From Dechloromonas sp. CZR5 (lineage in GTDB: Bacteria; Pseudomonadota; Gammaproteobacteria; Burkholderiales; Rhodocyclaceae): DNA of 64,000 nt. Position numbers and translations under genes: made by a program. Below the pieces are notes generated by a model that did no database searches, had not been told where the DNA came from, and saw nothing but the letters and a program-made list of their open reading frames with translations. Below are positions 10,859-20,245 of the stretch, piece by piece; position 1 is the stretch's first letter, and each line of letters begins with the position of its first letter. The stretch covers positions 62,001-126,000 of the forward strand of contig NZ_VUYQ01000008.1 of NCBI RefSeq assembly GCF_008711155.1. The letters are read 5' to 3'.

Positions 10859-11926
10859 TCAGGCCGTGTCGCGGAACAGGGAGCGTTCCGAGAACAGCGG
10901 CGACACGAAGGGACGGTCGGCGCCGGTGTCGTATTCCTGGTGGTAGCGCTCGACCCGCTCGACCTCGTTCTTCGAACCGAGGATGACCGGCACGCGCTGG
11001 TGCAGGCTGTCCGGCTGCACATCGAGAATGCGCTGGCGCCCCGTGCTCGCGGCCCCGCCGGCCTGCTCGACGAGCATGGCCATCGGGTTGGCTTCGTAGA
11101 GCAGGCGCAGGCGGCCGGGCTTCTTCGGGTCCTTGTTGTCCTTGGGATACATGAAAATGCCGCCACGGATCAGGATGCGGTGCACTTCGGCCACCATCGA
11201 GGCGATCCAGCGGGTATTGAAATCCTCGCCGCGCACCCCGGACTTGCCGGCCTTGCACTCGGCCACATAGCGCTGCACCGGCGGCTCCCAGAAACGCTCG
11301 TTGGAGGTGTTGATGGCAAATTCGCGGGTGTCTTCCGGCACCCGGATATTGGCGTGGGTGAGGATGAAGTTGCCGCTCTCGCGGTCCAGCGTGAAGCCGT
11401 GCGTACCGTTGCCCAGCGTCAGCACCATCATGGTCGATGGGCCGTAGATGGCGTAGCCGGCTGCGACCTGCTCGCAACCCGGGCGCAGGTAATCGCCCGG
11501 CTCGGCATCGCCGGCGCTGGCGCGGGTGAAGATCGAGAAAATGGTGCCGACCGAGACATTGACGTCGCTGTTCGACGAGCCGTCGAGCGGATCGAACACC
11601 AGCAGATAACGACCGCGCGGATATTCGGCCGGGATAGCATACGGGTCGTCCATCTCCTCGGAGGCCATGCCGGCGAGCTGGCCGCCCCACTCGCAGTGCC
11701 GCAGGATGGCTTCGTTGGTCAGCACATCGAGCTTCTTCTGCACCTCGCCCTGGACATTGGTGCTGTCCAGCGCACCGAGGCTGCCGCCGAGCGCCCCCTT
11801 GGCCACCATCGCCGAGATGGTCTTGACGGCGGCGGCCACGTCGATGAGCAGGGCGCCCAGCTCGCCGTGGCTGGCGCGGGTATGTTCGATGACGAACTTC
11901 GAGAGGGTTGTGCGACCGAATTGCAT
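10859..11926 (-). CDS. cbbF: Class I fructose-1,6-bisphosphatase
   Basis: It dephosphorylates fructose-1,6-bisphosphate in the Calvin cycle and gluconeogenesis. The protein has 355 aa. Metal-binding and catalytic motifs include LASEEMDD-type (MASEEMDDP) near residue 95, [10 protein letters not shown] near residue 117 and [25 protein letters not shown] in the substrate region. The ATG at 11926 has GGAGAC 6 nt upstream and gives [11 protein letters not shown]. An alternative ATG at 11941 lacks a good ribosome binding site. It is the first gene of the minus-strand CBB run, with a putative CbbR operator ending 59 bp before the start. Confidence 0.96.
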   Translation of the reverse strand: MQFGRTTLSKFVIEHTRASHGELGALLIDVAAAVKTISAMVAKGALGGSLGALDSTNVQGEVQKKLDVLTNEAILRHCEWGGQLAGMASEEMDDPYAIPAEYPRGRYLLVFDPLDGSSNSDVNVSVGTIFSIFTRASAGDAEPGDYLRPGCEQVAAGYAIYGPSTMMVLTLGNGTHGFTLDRESGNFILTHANIRVPEDTREFAINTSNERFWEPPVQRYVAECKAGKSGVRGEDFNTRWIASMVAEVHRILIRGGIFMYPKDNKDPKKPGRLRLLYEANPMAMLVEQAGGAASTGRQRILDVQPDSLHQRVPVILGSKNEVERVERYHQEYDTGADRPFVSPLFSERSLFRDTA

Positions 11927-11985
11927 GGCGTCTCCAATCATTCTGGTGGTACCGCATTGGCAACCACGATAAGTGACGCAACAAT

Positions 11986-12008
11986 TAAGTAACAGTCAGA
12001 TTTTCTTA
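11986..12008 (-). promoter_or_regulatory. Putative CbbR operator upstream of cbbF
   Basis: Read on the minus strand the site is TAA-N7-TGA-CTGTTAC-TTA, two overlapping copies of the CbbR consensus TNA-N7-TNA. The half TGACTGTTACTTA matches 12 of 13 bases of the element before cbbM, in the same orientation relative to its gene. The distance to the start codon (59 bp) is also close to that at cbbM (65 bp). The consensus is known for this LysR subfamily; binding here is inferred. Confidence 0.6.
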
Positions 12009-12104
12009 AGCACCAATTCAGCAATAACTTACTAAACGATGCCTTACCGGCGACTTCAAGAACCCTGACTGGCCAGGGAGCCGGCCAAACGCTAAGGTGG
12101 GTGC

Positions 12105-12803
12105 ATGCATGGAATCCAGGCCCTGATCTTCGATGTCGATGGCACGCTTGCCGAAACCGAGCGCGACGGCCATCGCCCCGCCTTCAACGCCGCCTTTGCC
12201 GAACTCGGAGTCGACTGGCACTGGGATGAAACCCGGTACGGCGAGTTGCTCGCCATCACCGGCGGCAAGGAGCGCATGCGGCACTATGCACAGCGCTACG
12301 ATCCCGACATCGCCGCCCGCCCCGATCTCGATACGTTGATCAAGCGGCTGCATGCCGCCAAGACGGCGCATTACGTCCGGCTCGTCGGCGAAGGGCGGCT
12401 CGTCCTGCGCCCCGGCGTTGCCGAGCTGATTGCCGAAGCCCGTGCCGCCGGCATCCGGCTCGCCATCGCCACCACCACGTCCCCGGAAAACGTGAGCGCC
12501 CTGCTCGATGCCAGCCTCGCCCCCGGCTCGAGCGACTGGTTCGAGGTCATCGGCGCCGGCGATGTCGTCGCCGCCAAGAAACCCGCCCCCGACATCTATC
12601 GCTGGGTGCTCGAGCGCCTTGCCCTGCCTCCCGGCGCCTGCCTGGCCATCGAGGATTCCGAAAACGGCCTGCGCGCCGCCGTGGGTGCCGGGCTGCGCTG
12701 CGCGGTTACGGTCGGGGAATACACGCGAGGGCAGGATTTTTCGGGTGCGGCGGCTGTATTCGAGAACCTGAGCGGAGTCTCGCTCGCACACCTGCAGCCC
12801 TAG
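12105..12803 (+). CDS. cbbY: CbbY-like HAD phosphatase
   Basis: CbbY proteins are HAD phosphatases that dephosphorylate xylulose-1,5-bisphosphate, an inhibitory RuBisCO by-product. The protein has 232 aa. It shows DVDGTLAETE (HAD motif I, nucleophile Asp in FDVDGT), ATTTS (motif II), KKPAPDIY (motif III Lys) and IEDSENGLRAA (motif IV). The start at 12105 follows AAGGTGGG. It is divergent from cbbF across a 178-bp shared promoter region containing the putative CbbR site. A phosphoglycolate-phosphatase-type HAD is the main alternative; the ET after DGTLA and the location favour CbbY. Confidence 0.85.
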   Translation: MHGIQALIFDVDGTLAETERDGHRPAFNAAFAELGVDWHWDETRYGELLAITGGKERMRHYAQRYDPDIAARPDLDTLIKRLHAAKTAHYVRLVGEGRLVLRPGVAELIAEARAAGIRLAIATTTSPENVSALLDASLAPGSSDWFEVIGAGDVVAAKKPAPDIYRWVLERLALPPGACLAIEDSENGLRAAVGAGLRCAVTVGEYTRGQDFSGAAAVFENLSGVSLAHLQP

Positions 12804-12959
12804 GCGCACCGGCCGGCGGCAGGCGGAAAACCAGCCCAGGCGCACCGGGGCCGGCAAGCCCCTTTGCCCTGCATGGCCTTTTGGATACTACAATCGCATC
12901 TTTCCGGACATGCTGTGCCCGACGGGCCCGGATGCGCCGCCATCCTTGAGGAGAGAACC

Positions 12960-13634
12960 GTGTTCAAGAAAAACATCCTGGCCTGCACTTGCGTTGCCGT
13001 GGCCGCCACGATTTCCGGTTGTGCGACGGAAGATTCCCGCACCCTGGTGCCGCAACAGACTGCCGCCGCCGCGCGACCCTACGTCGGCGTGCGCCAACCG
13101 ATTTCCGTCGGCAAGTTCGACAACCGCTCCAGCTTCATGCGCGGAATCTTCACCGATGGCGTCGATCGCCTGGGCAGCCAGGCCAAGACCATCCTGGTTG
13201 CCCATCTCCAGCAAACCAACCGCTTCTCGGTCCTCGACCGCGAGAACATGTCGGAAATCAGGCAGGAGGCGGAAATCGCCAAGAAGCAGCAGGCACTGAA
13301 GGGGGCTCGTTACGTCATCACCGGCGACGTCACCGAATTCGGGCGCAAGGAAGTCGGCGACCACCAGCTGTTCGGCCTTCTCGGGCGCGGCAAGCAGCAG
13401 ATCGCCTACGCCAAGGTGGCGCTGAATGTGGTCGACGTGCAAACCTCGGAAGTCATCTACTCCACCGCCGGTGCTGGCGAATACTCGCTTTCCAATCGCG
13501 AGGTGGTGGGTTTTGGCGGTACGGCCAGCTACGACTCGACCCTGAACGGCAAGGTACTCGATCTGGCGATCCGCCAGGCCGTGGATAGCCTGGTCAACGG
13601 CATTGAAGCCGGCGCCTGGCGCCCGGGTAACTGA
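12960..13634 (+). CDS. CsgG/HfaB-family lipoprotein
   Basis: The GTG at 12960 after GAGGAG starts a 224-aa protein with a lipoprotein signal: basic VFKKN, a hydrophobic core, and lipobox ISGC with Cys near residue 19. The frame is open further upstream, but that part has no signal. The mature part resembles the CsgG family, with FDNRSSF, a variable-nucleotide-like alpha/beta core (VLDRENMSEIRQE, GARYVITGDVTEFG) and VVDVQTSEVIYSTAGAGEYS. It is gene one of a conserved trio with DUF4810 and DUF799 lipoproteins. Its role is unclear: outer-membrane or envelope assembly is likely, and curli export is unlikely because no curli genes are nearby. Confidence 0.85.
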   Translation: MFKKNILACTCVAVAATISGCATEDSRTLVPQQTAAAARPYVGVRQPISVGKFDNRSSFMRGIFTDGVDRLGSQAKTILVAHLQQTNRFSVLDRENMSEIRQEAEIAKKQQALKGARYVITGDVTEFGRKEVGDHQLFGLLGRGKQQIAYAKVALNVVDVQTSEVIYSTAGAGEYSLSNREVVGFGGTASYDSTLNGKVLDLAIRQAVDSLVNGIEAGAWRPGN

Positions 13635-13648
13635 CCCCGGGGACAGGC

Positions 13649-14026
13649 ATGCTTCAAGCATCTCCCAAACGGGGCCTGCCCTTGCTGGCGGTCCTGTTGG
13701 CAAGCGTCCTCACCGGCTGCGTCAATCGTCCGCAAGCGCTGTACCACTGGGGCAACTTCCAGGATCAGCAGTACGCCTACTTCAAGGGCGACAAAGGCCC
13801 GGAGGATGGCATCCAGAACCTGGAGCGGGTTCGCGAGGAAGCGCGGTCGCGCGGCCGCCCCCTGCCGCCGGGCTTTCAGGCGCACCTCGGCATGCTGTAC
13901 GGACAGACCGGGCGAACCGACCTGTTCGAACAGCATCTGCTGGCCGAAAAACAGCAGTTCCCGGAAAGCGCCGTCTACGTGGATTTCCTGCTGAAGAAAA
14001 AACAAAAACAGGAAGTCAGCCGATGA
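13649..14026 (+). CDS. DUF4810 lipoprotein
   Basis: This 125-aa small lipoprotein has lipobox LTGC with Cys at about residue 24. The mature part (LYHWGNFQDQQYAYFKG, then GFQAHLGMLYGQTGR) has the DUF4810 pattern with a short helical-repeat flavour. It sits 14 bp after the CsgG-family gene, and its stop overlaps the next start by 4 nt (ATGA). The trio is conserved in proteobacteria, including Neisseria. It is presumably a partner in an envelope complex; no biochemical function is known to me. Confidence 0.8.
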   Translation: MLQASPKRGLPLLAVLLASVLTGCVNRPQALYHWGNFQDQQYAYFKGDKGPEDGIQNLERVREEARSRGRPLPPGFQAHLGMLYGQTGRTDLFEQHLLAEKQQFPESAVYVDFLLKKKQKQEVSR

Positions 14027-14700
14027 CAACGATCCACAGACTGGCGGGTACAGCCCTGGCGCTGGCAACCCTGCTGCTTGGTGGCTGCGCCACGCCACCT
14101 TCATACGACTACACGGCCTTCAAGGAAGCGCGCCCGACGTCGATTCTCGTCCTGCCGCCGCTCAACAGCTCGCCGGACATCGCCGCCACCTACAGCATGA
14201 TGTCCCAGACGACGGCGCCGCTTGCCGAATCGGGTTACTACGTCTTTCCGGTCACGCTGGTCGATGAGAGTTTCAAGCAGAACGGGCTGACCGTACCGGC
14301 CGACATCCACGCCGTGCCCATCGGCAAGCTGCGCGAAATCTTCGGTGCCGACGCCGCGTTGTACATCAATGTCAGGCAGTACGGCACCTCTTATGCCGTG
14401 ATCGCCAGCGAAACCCGCGTCACGGCGGAAGCCCGGCTGGTCGACCTGCGCAGCGCCCGGGTGCTGTGGTCGGGTATGGCGACCGCCTCCAGTGCCGAAG
14501 GCAGCAACAACAACAGCGGCGGCCTGATCGGCCTGCTGGTCAATGCGGCGATCCGGCAGATCATCGAAACCCTCAGCAGCCAGGGTCATCTCATTGCGGG
14601 CCGGACAAGTACAAGGCTGCTGAGCGCCGGACGCCCCAATGGCATCCTGTACGGCCCACGCTCGCCGATGTACCTCAAGGAAGGCGTGCCGGCGCAGTAA
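14023..14700 (+). CDS. DUF799 (GNA1162-like) lipoprotein
   Basis: This 225-aa lipoprotein has lipobox LGGC with Cys at about residue 22. The mature part starts with YDYTAFKEARPTSILVLPPLNSSPDI, the DUF799 signature. Homologues include Neisseria GNA1162, whose fold resembles envelope polar-transport and TolB/CsgG-like domains. The start overlaps the DUF4810 stop (ATGA at 14023-14026), indicating translational coupling. NNNSGGLIGLLVNAAIRQI marks a conserved C-terminal part. It completes the three-gene lipoprotein operon and is convergent with the GGDEF-EAL gene 24 bp away. Confidence 0.85.
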   Translation: MTTIHRLAGTALALATLLLGGCATPPSYDYTAFKEARPTSILVLPPLNSSPDIAATYSMMSQTTAPLAESGYYVFPVTLVDESFKQNGLTVPADIHAVPIGKLREIFGADAALYINVRQYGTSYAVIASETRVTAEARLVDLRSARVLWSGMATASSAEGSNNNSGGLIGLLVNAAIRQIIETLSSQGHLIAGRTSTRLLSAGRPNGILYGPRSPMYLKEGVPAQ

Positions 14701-14724
14701 GGACGATGCCGCCACGGCGGGCGA

Positions 14725-17700
14725 TCAGATCGTTTTCCACGCCTCGGCCCGGGCCCAATTGCCGCACCAGGAAGGCATTTCACTGGCCGGCATCGGTTTG
14801 GCGATGCCATAGCCCTGGGCCAGGCGGCATCCCATCTTGCGCAGAGCCGAGCCGTGGGCCATGGTTTCCACGCCTTCGGCGATCACCTCGTGATGGAAAG
14901 CCGAGGCAAGCTGGATCACGCCATGAACGATGCCCAGATCGTCGGGATTCTCCAGCATGTCGCGGACGAAACTCTGGTCGATCTTGAGCGTATTGATCGG
15001 CAACTTGCGCAGATAGGTCAGCGACGAATAGCCGGTGCCGAAATCGTCCAGGGAAAACCCGACGCCAAGCGCCATGCAGCGCTCCAGAACCTGAACGGCC
15101 CTCTCCATATCGCTCAGTGCGGCGGTTTCCAGAATCTCCAGCTCCAACGTCGCCGGCGAAACAGCGGCATGGCGGGCCAGGGCATATCCGAGCCGGTCGA
15201 CGAAATTGGCCTGCAGCAAGTGGTTGGCGCTGATGTTCACACTCACCGTGATGTGCAGACCCATCGCCATCCAGCCTTCGATCTGTTTGAGCGCCGCCTC
15301 GATCACCCATTCGCCGAACTCGCATTCGAGATCGCTGCCGTGCAGGTCCGGCAGGAATTCGCTGGGCGGCAGCAAGCCGCGCTCCGGATGCTGCCAACGC
15401 GCCAACGCTTCGGCGCCGATCACCTCGCCACTCACCAGGTCGACCTTGGGCTGATAGAACAGGACGAATTCATCTCGCAATACCCCCAGTCGCAAGCGAT
15501 CCAGATGAGCCCGGTGGCGCTGGGCCATGCGATCGCTCTCCGGGTCGAAAAGCTGATAGCGGTCCTTGCCGGCCAGCTTGGCCAGATACATCGCCTGATC
15601 GGCGTGGCGGAGCAAGGTATCGGGATCTGAGTCATCCGCCGGGTACAGGCTGACCCCGATGCTGGCGGAAATCGACAGGCGGTATCCCTGTACGTTGACC
15701 GGCTTGCGCACCGCCAGCAGCAAGCGGTCCAGAACCTGCGTACATTCCTCCGGCGAGGCGATATCGCTGAAAAGGACGACAAATTCATCGCCCCCCAGAC
15801 GGGCCAGGGTGTCGTCTACCCGCAACACCTGTTTCAGGTGTTCGCTGACACCCAGCAACAGTTGATCTCCGACTGCATGGCCATATCGGTCATTGATCAC
15901 CTTGAAACCGTCGATATCCATGAAACAGACCGCCGACAACTTGCCGCTTCGCGTGGCGCGGGCAAGCAACTGCCGGAGGCGATCGGATAGCAATCGCCGA
16001 TTCGGCAATGCCGTCAGCGAATCGTAGTTGGCCGCCCGGTCCACTTCCACCTCGTGTGCCTTGAGCTGGCTGATATCGGAGAAGACGCCGATGTAGTGCT
16101 GAATCCTGCCTTGCTGATCCCGCACCGCGGAAACGGACTGCAACGCGACAAACAGCTCGCCGTTCCGGCGCCGGTTCCAGATTTCGCCCTGCCAGACATC
16201 GCGCTGTTGCAGCGCCGCCCAAAAACCCTGGAAGAATGCCTCGTCGTGTCGCCCGGAAGCCAGCATTCGGGGAGACCTGCCGATGATTTCGCCGCCGCTG
16301 TAGCCGGTGATGCGCGTGAATGCCGGGTTGATCTTGGTAACCAGGCCATCCGCATTGGTCACCATGATGGCCTCGTAGCAATGCTCGAACACCGAAGTTG
16401 CTTCCAGCTGCGCCAACTCGAATTTCTTGCGCTCGGCAATATCGGTATGGGTACCCGACATGATCAGCGGCGAACCGTCGGCTTCTCGCTCCACCACGCT
16501 GCCTCGCGTCAGGACCCAGAGCCAGTCGCCCGCCTCGGTCAGGCACCTGATCTCAGCTTCATGCCGATCGGACTGCCCGCCCAGATGGCGCTCTATGGAG
16601 GCAAGCGCCGATGGAAAATCATCCGGATGCACCAATGCCGGCCAATTGTCGGTAGATACATCCATCTCGCCGGGTTGATAACCGAGCATGCTTTCCCAGC
16701 GCCCGCTCACGCTGAATTCGTTGGTTTTCAAATTCCATTCCCAATACCCCTGGTCGGCCCCCTCCAGAACCCGTGCCAGGCGTTGCTCGCTATTGCGCAA
16801 GGCGCTTTCGGCCCGGCGTCGCTCGGTAATATCCGTGCCCAGCACGTAATACCCGACGACATGCCCCGGATCATCGTACTTGGGTGCATAGTTGATGACT
16901 TGCCAGACCCCGGGGAAAGGCTCCCAATCATAGCTTTGCGGTTCGCCTTGAAGAACCCTGGCAATCAGCGGGGCAGCGATCGCGTACCGCTCTTCACCCA
17001 GGATTTCCCGTACCGTACAACCGGCAATGTCCGGCCTATTCGATGCGAAACACGACCGATACTGTTGATTGCCATAGACATAGTGCTGATCGGCATCGAC
17101 AAAGGCGATCAGCGCCGGAACGTTGTTGATGACCTCCTGCAGGTGGCTTTCGCTTTCATGCAGTTGCCGTGTACGCTCATTGACACGCTGTTCCAGCAGC
17201 ACGTTTTGTTCGCGAACCATCCGCTGGGCTTCGCGGGCCGCCGATTCGTCATGGAAAACGATCACCGAGCCGCGTATGTCCCCCGCCACGCCCCTGATCG
17301 GCGCAGCGCTATCCGCAATAGGCAGCAGGGTGCCATCCCGGGCAACCAGCATCGCGCGACTGGCCCGTTTGCCAACCGTGCCGCTCCCGGGCAGCGCGCT
17401 CATCGCTTGATCGAGCGGCAGTTCGCCCGCTTCGCCGGTCAGGCGAAAAACCTCGTCCAGCGAGCGCCCTTGCGCCTCGGCAAACAGCCACCCGGTCATT
17501 TGCTCGGCCGCCGCATTCATCCGCGTAATCCGGCGCTCGATATCGGTCGCGATCACCGCATCGCCGATGGAGCGCAAGGTGATCGACAGGTCCTCCTCAC
17601 TGTCGGCCAGCGCCTGACGACTGGCGTGCGTTTCGTTCAGCTGGCGCCGAACCAGGAAATAGGTGCCGACCAGCAAGGCAAAAAGCGCCGTCGTAGCCAA

Positions 17701-18276
17701 AGCTGCAAGGATCAGCGTTCTATCCCGCCCCTTCGTTTGTTCGGTCGTGAACCTCTCAAGCAGCCGACCTTCCTCTTCGTACATGCTCGCCAGCACCTGC
17801 CGGGTTCTCGCCCGCGTTTCCTGCAGCGGTGCCGAAGCAACGAATGCATTCGCCGCCTCGACGCCCTGGTTCTTGCGCAGGAACTCGACGTGTCGGGCCA
17901 TTTCGATACGCTGCTCGATGACCTCCCGTAGCTGCTCCCAGTGCATTTGCTGCAGCGGATTGTCGATCGTGAGCGCACGAAGCTGCAGCAGCAAGCCCTC
18001 CCGTTCCGCAATGCTGGCATCTCGTTCAAGCAGGTATTTTTCGTTGCCGGAAATTCGGAAGTTCTGGGCAGAAAGTTCGATTTGCAGCGTATCGGCCCGG
18101 ATACGCGCCAGTTCGCGAAGCACCTCCTGGGTATGGGCAACTCGTCGCACCGACTCCGTTGCATCTGCCGCCACTTTCCAGGTCATGCCGGAAAGCAGTA
18201 CAACCACGGCAAGAGCGAGCCCTAAGGCCACCAGGATCCAGGTTTTGAATTTATCCAACTGTCGCACGACCGTCAC
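14725..18276 (-). CDS. Membrane CHASE3-PAS-GGDEF-EAL cyclic-di-GMP protein
   Basis: This 1183-aa inner-membrane sensor protein is predicted to make and/or degrade cyclic-di-GMP. The order is TM (about 12-34), a CHASE3-like helical periplasmic domain, TM (about 190-210), PAS with HDES-type ending, three further PAS/PAC modules (LGTDITERR, SGTHTDIAERK, IGVFSDISQLK), GGDEF (about 765-925) and EAL (about 940-1180). RLGGDEF is intact and preceded by RVDD, an inhibitory I-site (RxxD five residues before GGDEF). EALARWQHP, the metal-binding ELEILETAAL and DDFGTGYSSLTYL are also present. Both catalytic domains look competent. It is monocistronic and convergent to the lipoprotein trio. The signal sensed cannot be told. 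Confidence 0.92.
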   Translation of the reverse strand: MTVVRQLDKFKTWILVALGLALAVVVLLSGMTWKVAADATESVRRVAHTQEVLRELARIRADTLQIELSAQNFRISGNEKYLLERDASIAEREGLLLQLRALTIDNPLQQMHWEQLREVIEQRIEMARHVEFLRKNQGVEAANAFVASAPLQETRARTRQVLASMYEEEGRLLERFTTEQTKGRDRTLILAALATTALFALLVGTYFLVRRQLNETHASRQALADSEEDLSITLRSIGDAVIATDIERRITRMNAAAEQMTGWLFAEAQGRSLDEVFRLTGEAGELPLDQAMSALPGSGTVGKRASRAMLVARDGTLLPIADSAAPIRGVAGDIRGSVIVFHDESAAREAQRMVREQNVLLEQRVNERTRQLHESESHLQEVINNVPALIAFVDADQHYVYGNQQYRSCFASNRPDIAGCTVREILGEERYAIAAPLIARVLQGEPQSYDWEPFPGVWQVINYAPKYDDPGHVVGYYVLGTDITERRRAESALRNSEQRLARVLEGADQGYWEWNLKTNEFSVSGRWESMLGYQPGEMDVSTDNWPALVHPDDFPSALASIERHLGGQSDRHEAEIRCLTEAGDWLWVLTRGSVVEREADGSPLIMSGTHTDIAERKKFELAQLEATSVFEHCYEAIMVTNADGLVTKINPAFTRITGYSGGEIIGRSPRMLASGRHDEAFFQGFWAALQQRDVWQGEIWNRRRNGELFVALQSVSAVRDQQGRIQHYIGVFSDISQLKAHEVEVDRAANYDSLTALPNRRLLSDRLRQLLARATRSGKLSAVCFMDIDGFKVINDRYGHAVGDQLLLGVSEHLKQVLRVDDTLARLGGDEFVVLFSDIASPEECTQVLDRLLLAVRKPVNVQGYRLSISASIGVSLYPADDSDPDTLLRHADQAMYLAKLAGKDRYQLFDPESDRMAQRHRAHLDRLRLGVLRDEFVLFYQPKVDLVSGEVIGAEALARWQHPERGLLPPSEFLPDLHGSDLECEFGEWVIEAALKQIEGWMAMGLHITVSVNISANHLLQANFVDRLGYALARHAAVSPATLELEILETAALSDMERAVQVLERCMALGVGFSLDDFGTGYSSLTYLRKLPINTLKIDQSFVRDMLENPDDLGIVHGVIQLASAFHHEVIAEGVETMAHGSALRKMGCRLAQGYGIAKPMPASEMPSWCGNWARAEAWKTI

Positions 18277-18563
18277 TCGTCAAAAATTCGATACAGCCTC
18301 GCCAAATTCCGGCTGAAGAGAAGAAATACGCGGCAGATCAACTATTGCATCAAGCAAGCATTACCTAGGCCAGCAAAACAGACAACCAAAAACATCAAAA
18401 GTTTCTTTTTTGATAACCGATATCAACTTTCTCGTCACACCGACCGACTCCTGACCTGGCCCATTGCACGGCGACCATCCGGAAATACCCGCCTGCCCGA
18501 CAGACGGCACATCCCAATATAGAATTAGCGCCTCACAGCAACTGCTACATAAAGGATTACCCA

Positions 18564-19139
18564 ATGTCCGGTCACGGTTTTCACGTTCATGGCCCGCACG
18601 ATCACGAGGTCGAGCACGTCGCCCAGCATGGCGGCGACAATTTCACGTCGCGCATTGCCGTGCTCACCGCCATCCTGTCGACGGTGGGGGCCATCTTCGG
18701 CTACATGGGCGGCCACTCGCAGAACGCCGCGCTGCTCTACAAGAACGATGCCGCCATCCAGAAAACGGCCGCCTCGAACCAGTGGAATTACTACCAGGCA
18801 AAGAGCAACAAGCAGAACCTGGCCGAACTGTCGGTGACGCTGACCACCGGCGAGGCGCAGGAGAAATTCAAGGCCGCCGTCGAGCGCTACAAGAAGGAAA
18901 AGGAAGAGATCAAGGCCGAGGCCGACAAGCTGGAAGCCGAAGCCAAGGCCTCGGACGAGCGCAGCAACCAGGAAATGCACGTACACGAGCGCTGGGCGCT
19001 GGCCACCACACTGATCCAGATCGCCATCGCGCTGTCGGCCATCACGCTGCTCACCCGCAAGCGCTGGATGCTGGTCGGCGTTTACGGTGCCTCGGTCCTC
19101 GGGGTCGCGGCCGGCGTCATGGGCTACCTGCACCTCTGA
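18564..19139 (+). CDS. DUF4337 membrane protein
   Basis: This 191-aa DUF4337 protein has a His-rich start (GHGFHVHGPHDHEVEHV), a TM near residues 30-48, a charged coiled-coil stretch (KFKAAVERYKKEKEEIKAEADKLEAEAKAS, about 105-140) and two C-terminal TM helices. The fold is thus an inner-membrane hairpin with a cytoplasmic or periplasmic coil. The start ATG follows AAAGGAT. The His-rich N-terminus might bind metal. Function is unknown. A TATAGA-like -10 lies about 45 bp upstream in the 287-bp gap shared with the GGDEF-EAL gene. The next gene starts 5 bp after its stop. Confidence 0.8.
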   Translation: MSGHGFHVHGPHDHEVEHVAQHGGDNFTSRIAVLTAILSTVGAIFGYMGGHSQNAALLYKNDAAIQKTAASNQWNYYQAKSNKQNLAELSVTLTTGEAQEKFKAAVERYKKEKEEIKAEADKLEAEAKASDERSNQEMHVHERWALATTLIQIAIALSAITLLTRKRWMLVGVYGASVLGVAAGVMGYLHL

Positions 19140-19144
19140 GCGGC

Positions 19145-20233
19145 GTGCCGCTCCGCCGCAACCTGCTCGCCGGGCTGGCCGGCTGCCTGCTAGCCGCTGT
19201 CGCCGCGGCTGGCGAGCCGTGCCGTGTCGCCTTCGACATGGGCTCATCCGGCATCCGCGCCGGCCAATCCGGCCGTCCGGAAGTGCTGCGGGCGGATATC
19301 GACTACCTCACCCCGCTGTCGGCCGGACGCGGACTGGCCGACACGTTGCCGGCAACCGTCGCCGCGCTGCGCGACCTGCCGGCGCAAGGCGGCTTCGACC
19401 CGGGCTGCACCCGGCTGGGCGGCGGTTTTTCCGCCTGGCGCATGGCGGCACAGGAAGACCGCCGCAAGCTGGCCGGCGATCTGGAAGCCATCCGCAACAG
19501 CAGCGGCGTTGCCGTACTGGTCATCCCGCAGCGCCAGGAGGGCGCCTACGGTTACCTCGGCGCCCGCCGGCTGCTCGGCAACCGGCTGACCACCAGCCAC
19601 ATTCTCGACATCGGCGGCGGCAGCCTGCAGATCGCCGGCGAAAGCCACTCCTTCGGCGCCCAATTCGGGCAGAAGCTCTGGCACCGCGAACTGTGCAAAG
19701 CCCTGCGCCACAGTACCGAGCTGCCCTGCGCGCTGCAGCCGCTGACCCCGGCCGAACTCGACAGTGCCCGCCAGCTGCTGCGCAGTCGCCTGCAAGACAT
19801 CGCCCGCGACTTGCCGGGCGGCGCCCGGATGACCGCCATCAGCCGCCCGGTCACGCGCGGCATAGCGCCCGCCGTAGCCCACCTGTTCAACCGTCCGGCC
19901 GGCCTGGACAGCTTGTCGCCCACCCTGCTGCGCGCCACGCTGGAAGTGAACGCCGGCCTCGGCCTGGATGAAATGGCCAACCGCCTGGGCAGCGAACGCA
20001 AGCATGCCGCCTACCTGATCTCCGACCTGCTGCTGGTCGAAGGCCTGATGCAGGCCACCGGCAACCACGACCTGCGCATCGCCGAACTCGACCTGACCAA
20101 CCTGCCCGGCCTCCTCGCCGACGACCGCGGCTACGGCTGGGTGGCGCAGCATGATTGCTACCTGCGGCGTCTGCGCGCGATGGGGGTCGGCGCCTATTTC
20201 AGCGACCCGGCGACCTGCACGCCCTCCCGCTAG
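19145..20233 (+). CDS. Secreted Ppx/GppA-like phosphatase
   Basis: It starts at the GTG 5 bp after DUF4337 (362 aa). The N-terminus is a signal peptide (VPLRRNLLAGLAG, hydrophobic, then AAAGEPCR). The mature part is an ASKHA-fold Ppx/GppA-like domain: FDMGSSGIR (phosphate-1 loop), DIGGGSLQI (phosphate-2 loop) and a C-terminal GLGLDEM region. Usual Ppx/GppA enzymes are cytosolic and act on polyphosphate or pppGpp. A periplasmic version is odd, and its substrate is unclear. Extra cysteines (GEPC, GC, LC, PC, DC, TC) suggest disulfides consistent with export. No strong Shine-Dalgarno is visible, so translational coupling is likely. Confidence 0.75.
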   Translation: MPLRRNLLAGLAGCLLAAVAAAGEPCRVAFDMGSSGIRAGQSGRPEVLRADIDYLTPLSAGRGLADTLPATVAALRDLPAQGGFDPGCTRLGGGFSAWRMAAQEDRRKLAGDLEAIRNSSGVAVLVIPQRQEGAYGYLGARRLLGNRLTTSHILDIGGGSLQIAGESHSFGAQFGQKLWHRELCKALRHSTELPCALQPLTPAELDSARQLLRSRLQDIARDLPGGARMTAISRPVTRGIAPAVAHLFNRPAGLDSLSPTLLRATLEVNAGLGLDEMANRLGSERKHAAYLISDLLLVEGLMQATGNHDLRIAELDLTNLPGLLADDRGYGWVAQHDCYLRRLRAMGVGAYFSDPATCTPSR

Positions 20234-20245
20234 GACCCGAGCCCC

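Noticed and set aside
9948-11984. Single 678-codon minus frame spanning cbbP and cbbF
   Set aside because: Only the C-terminal 290 codons encode phosphoribulokinase; the rest is an out-of-phase reading of cbbF, which has its own frame and start.
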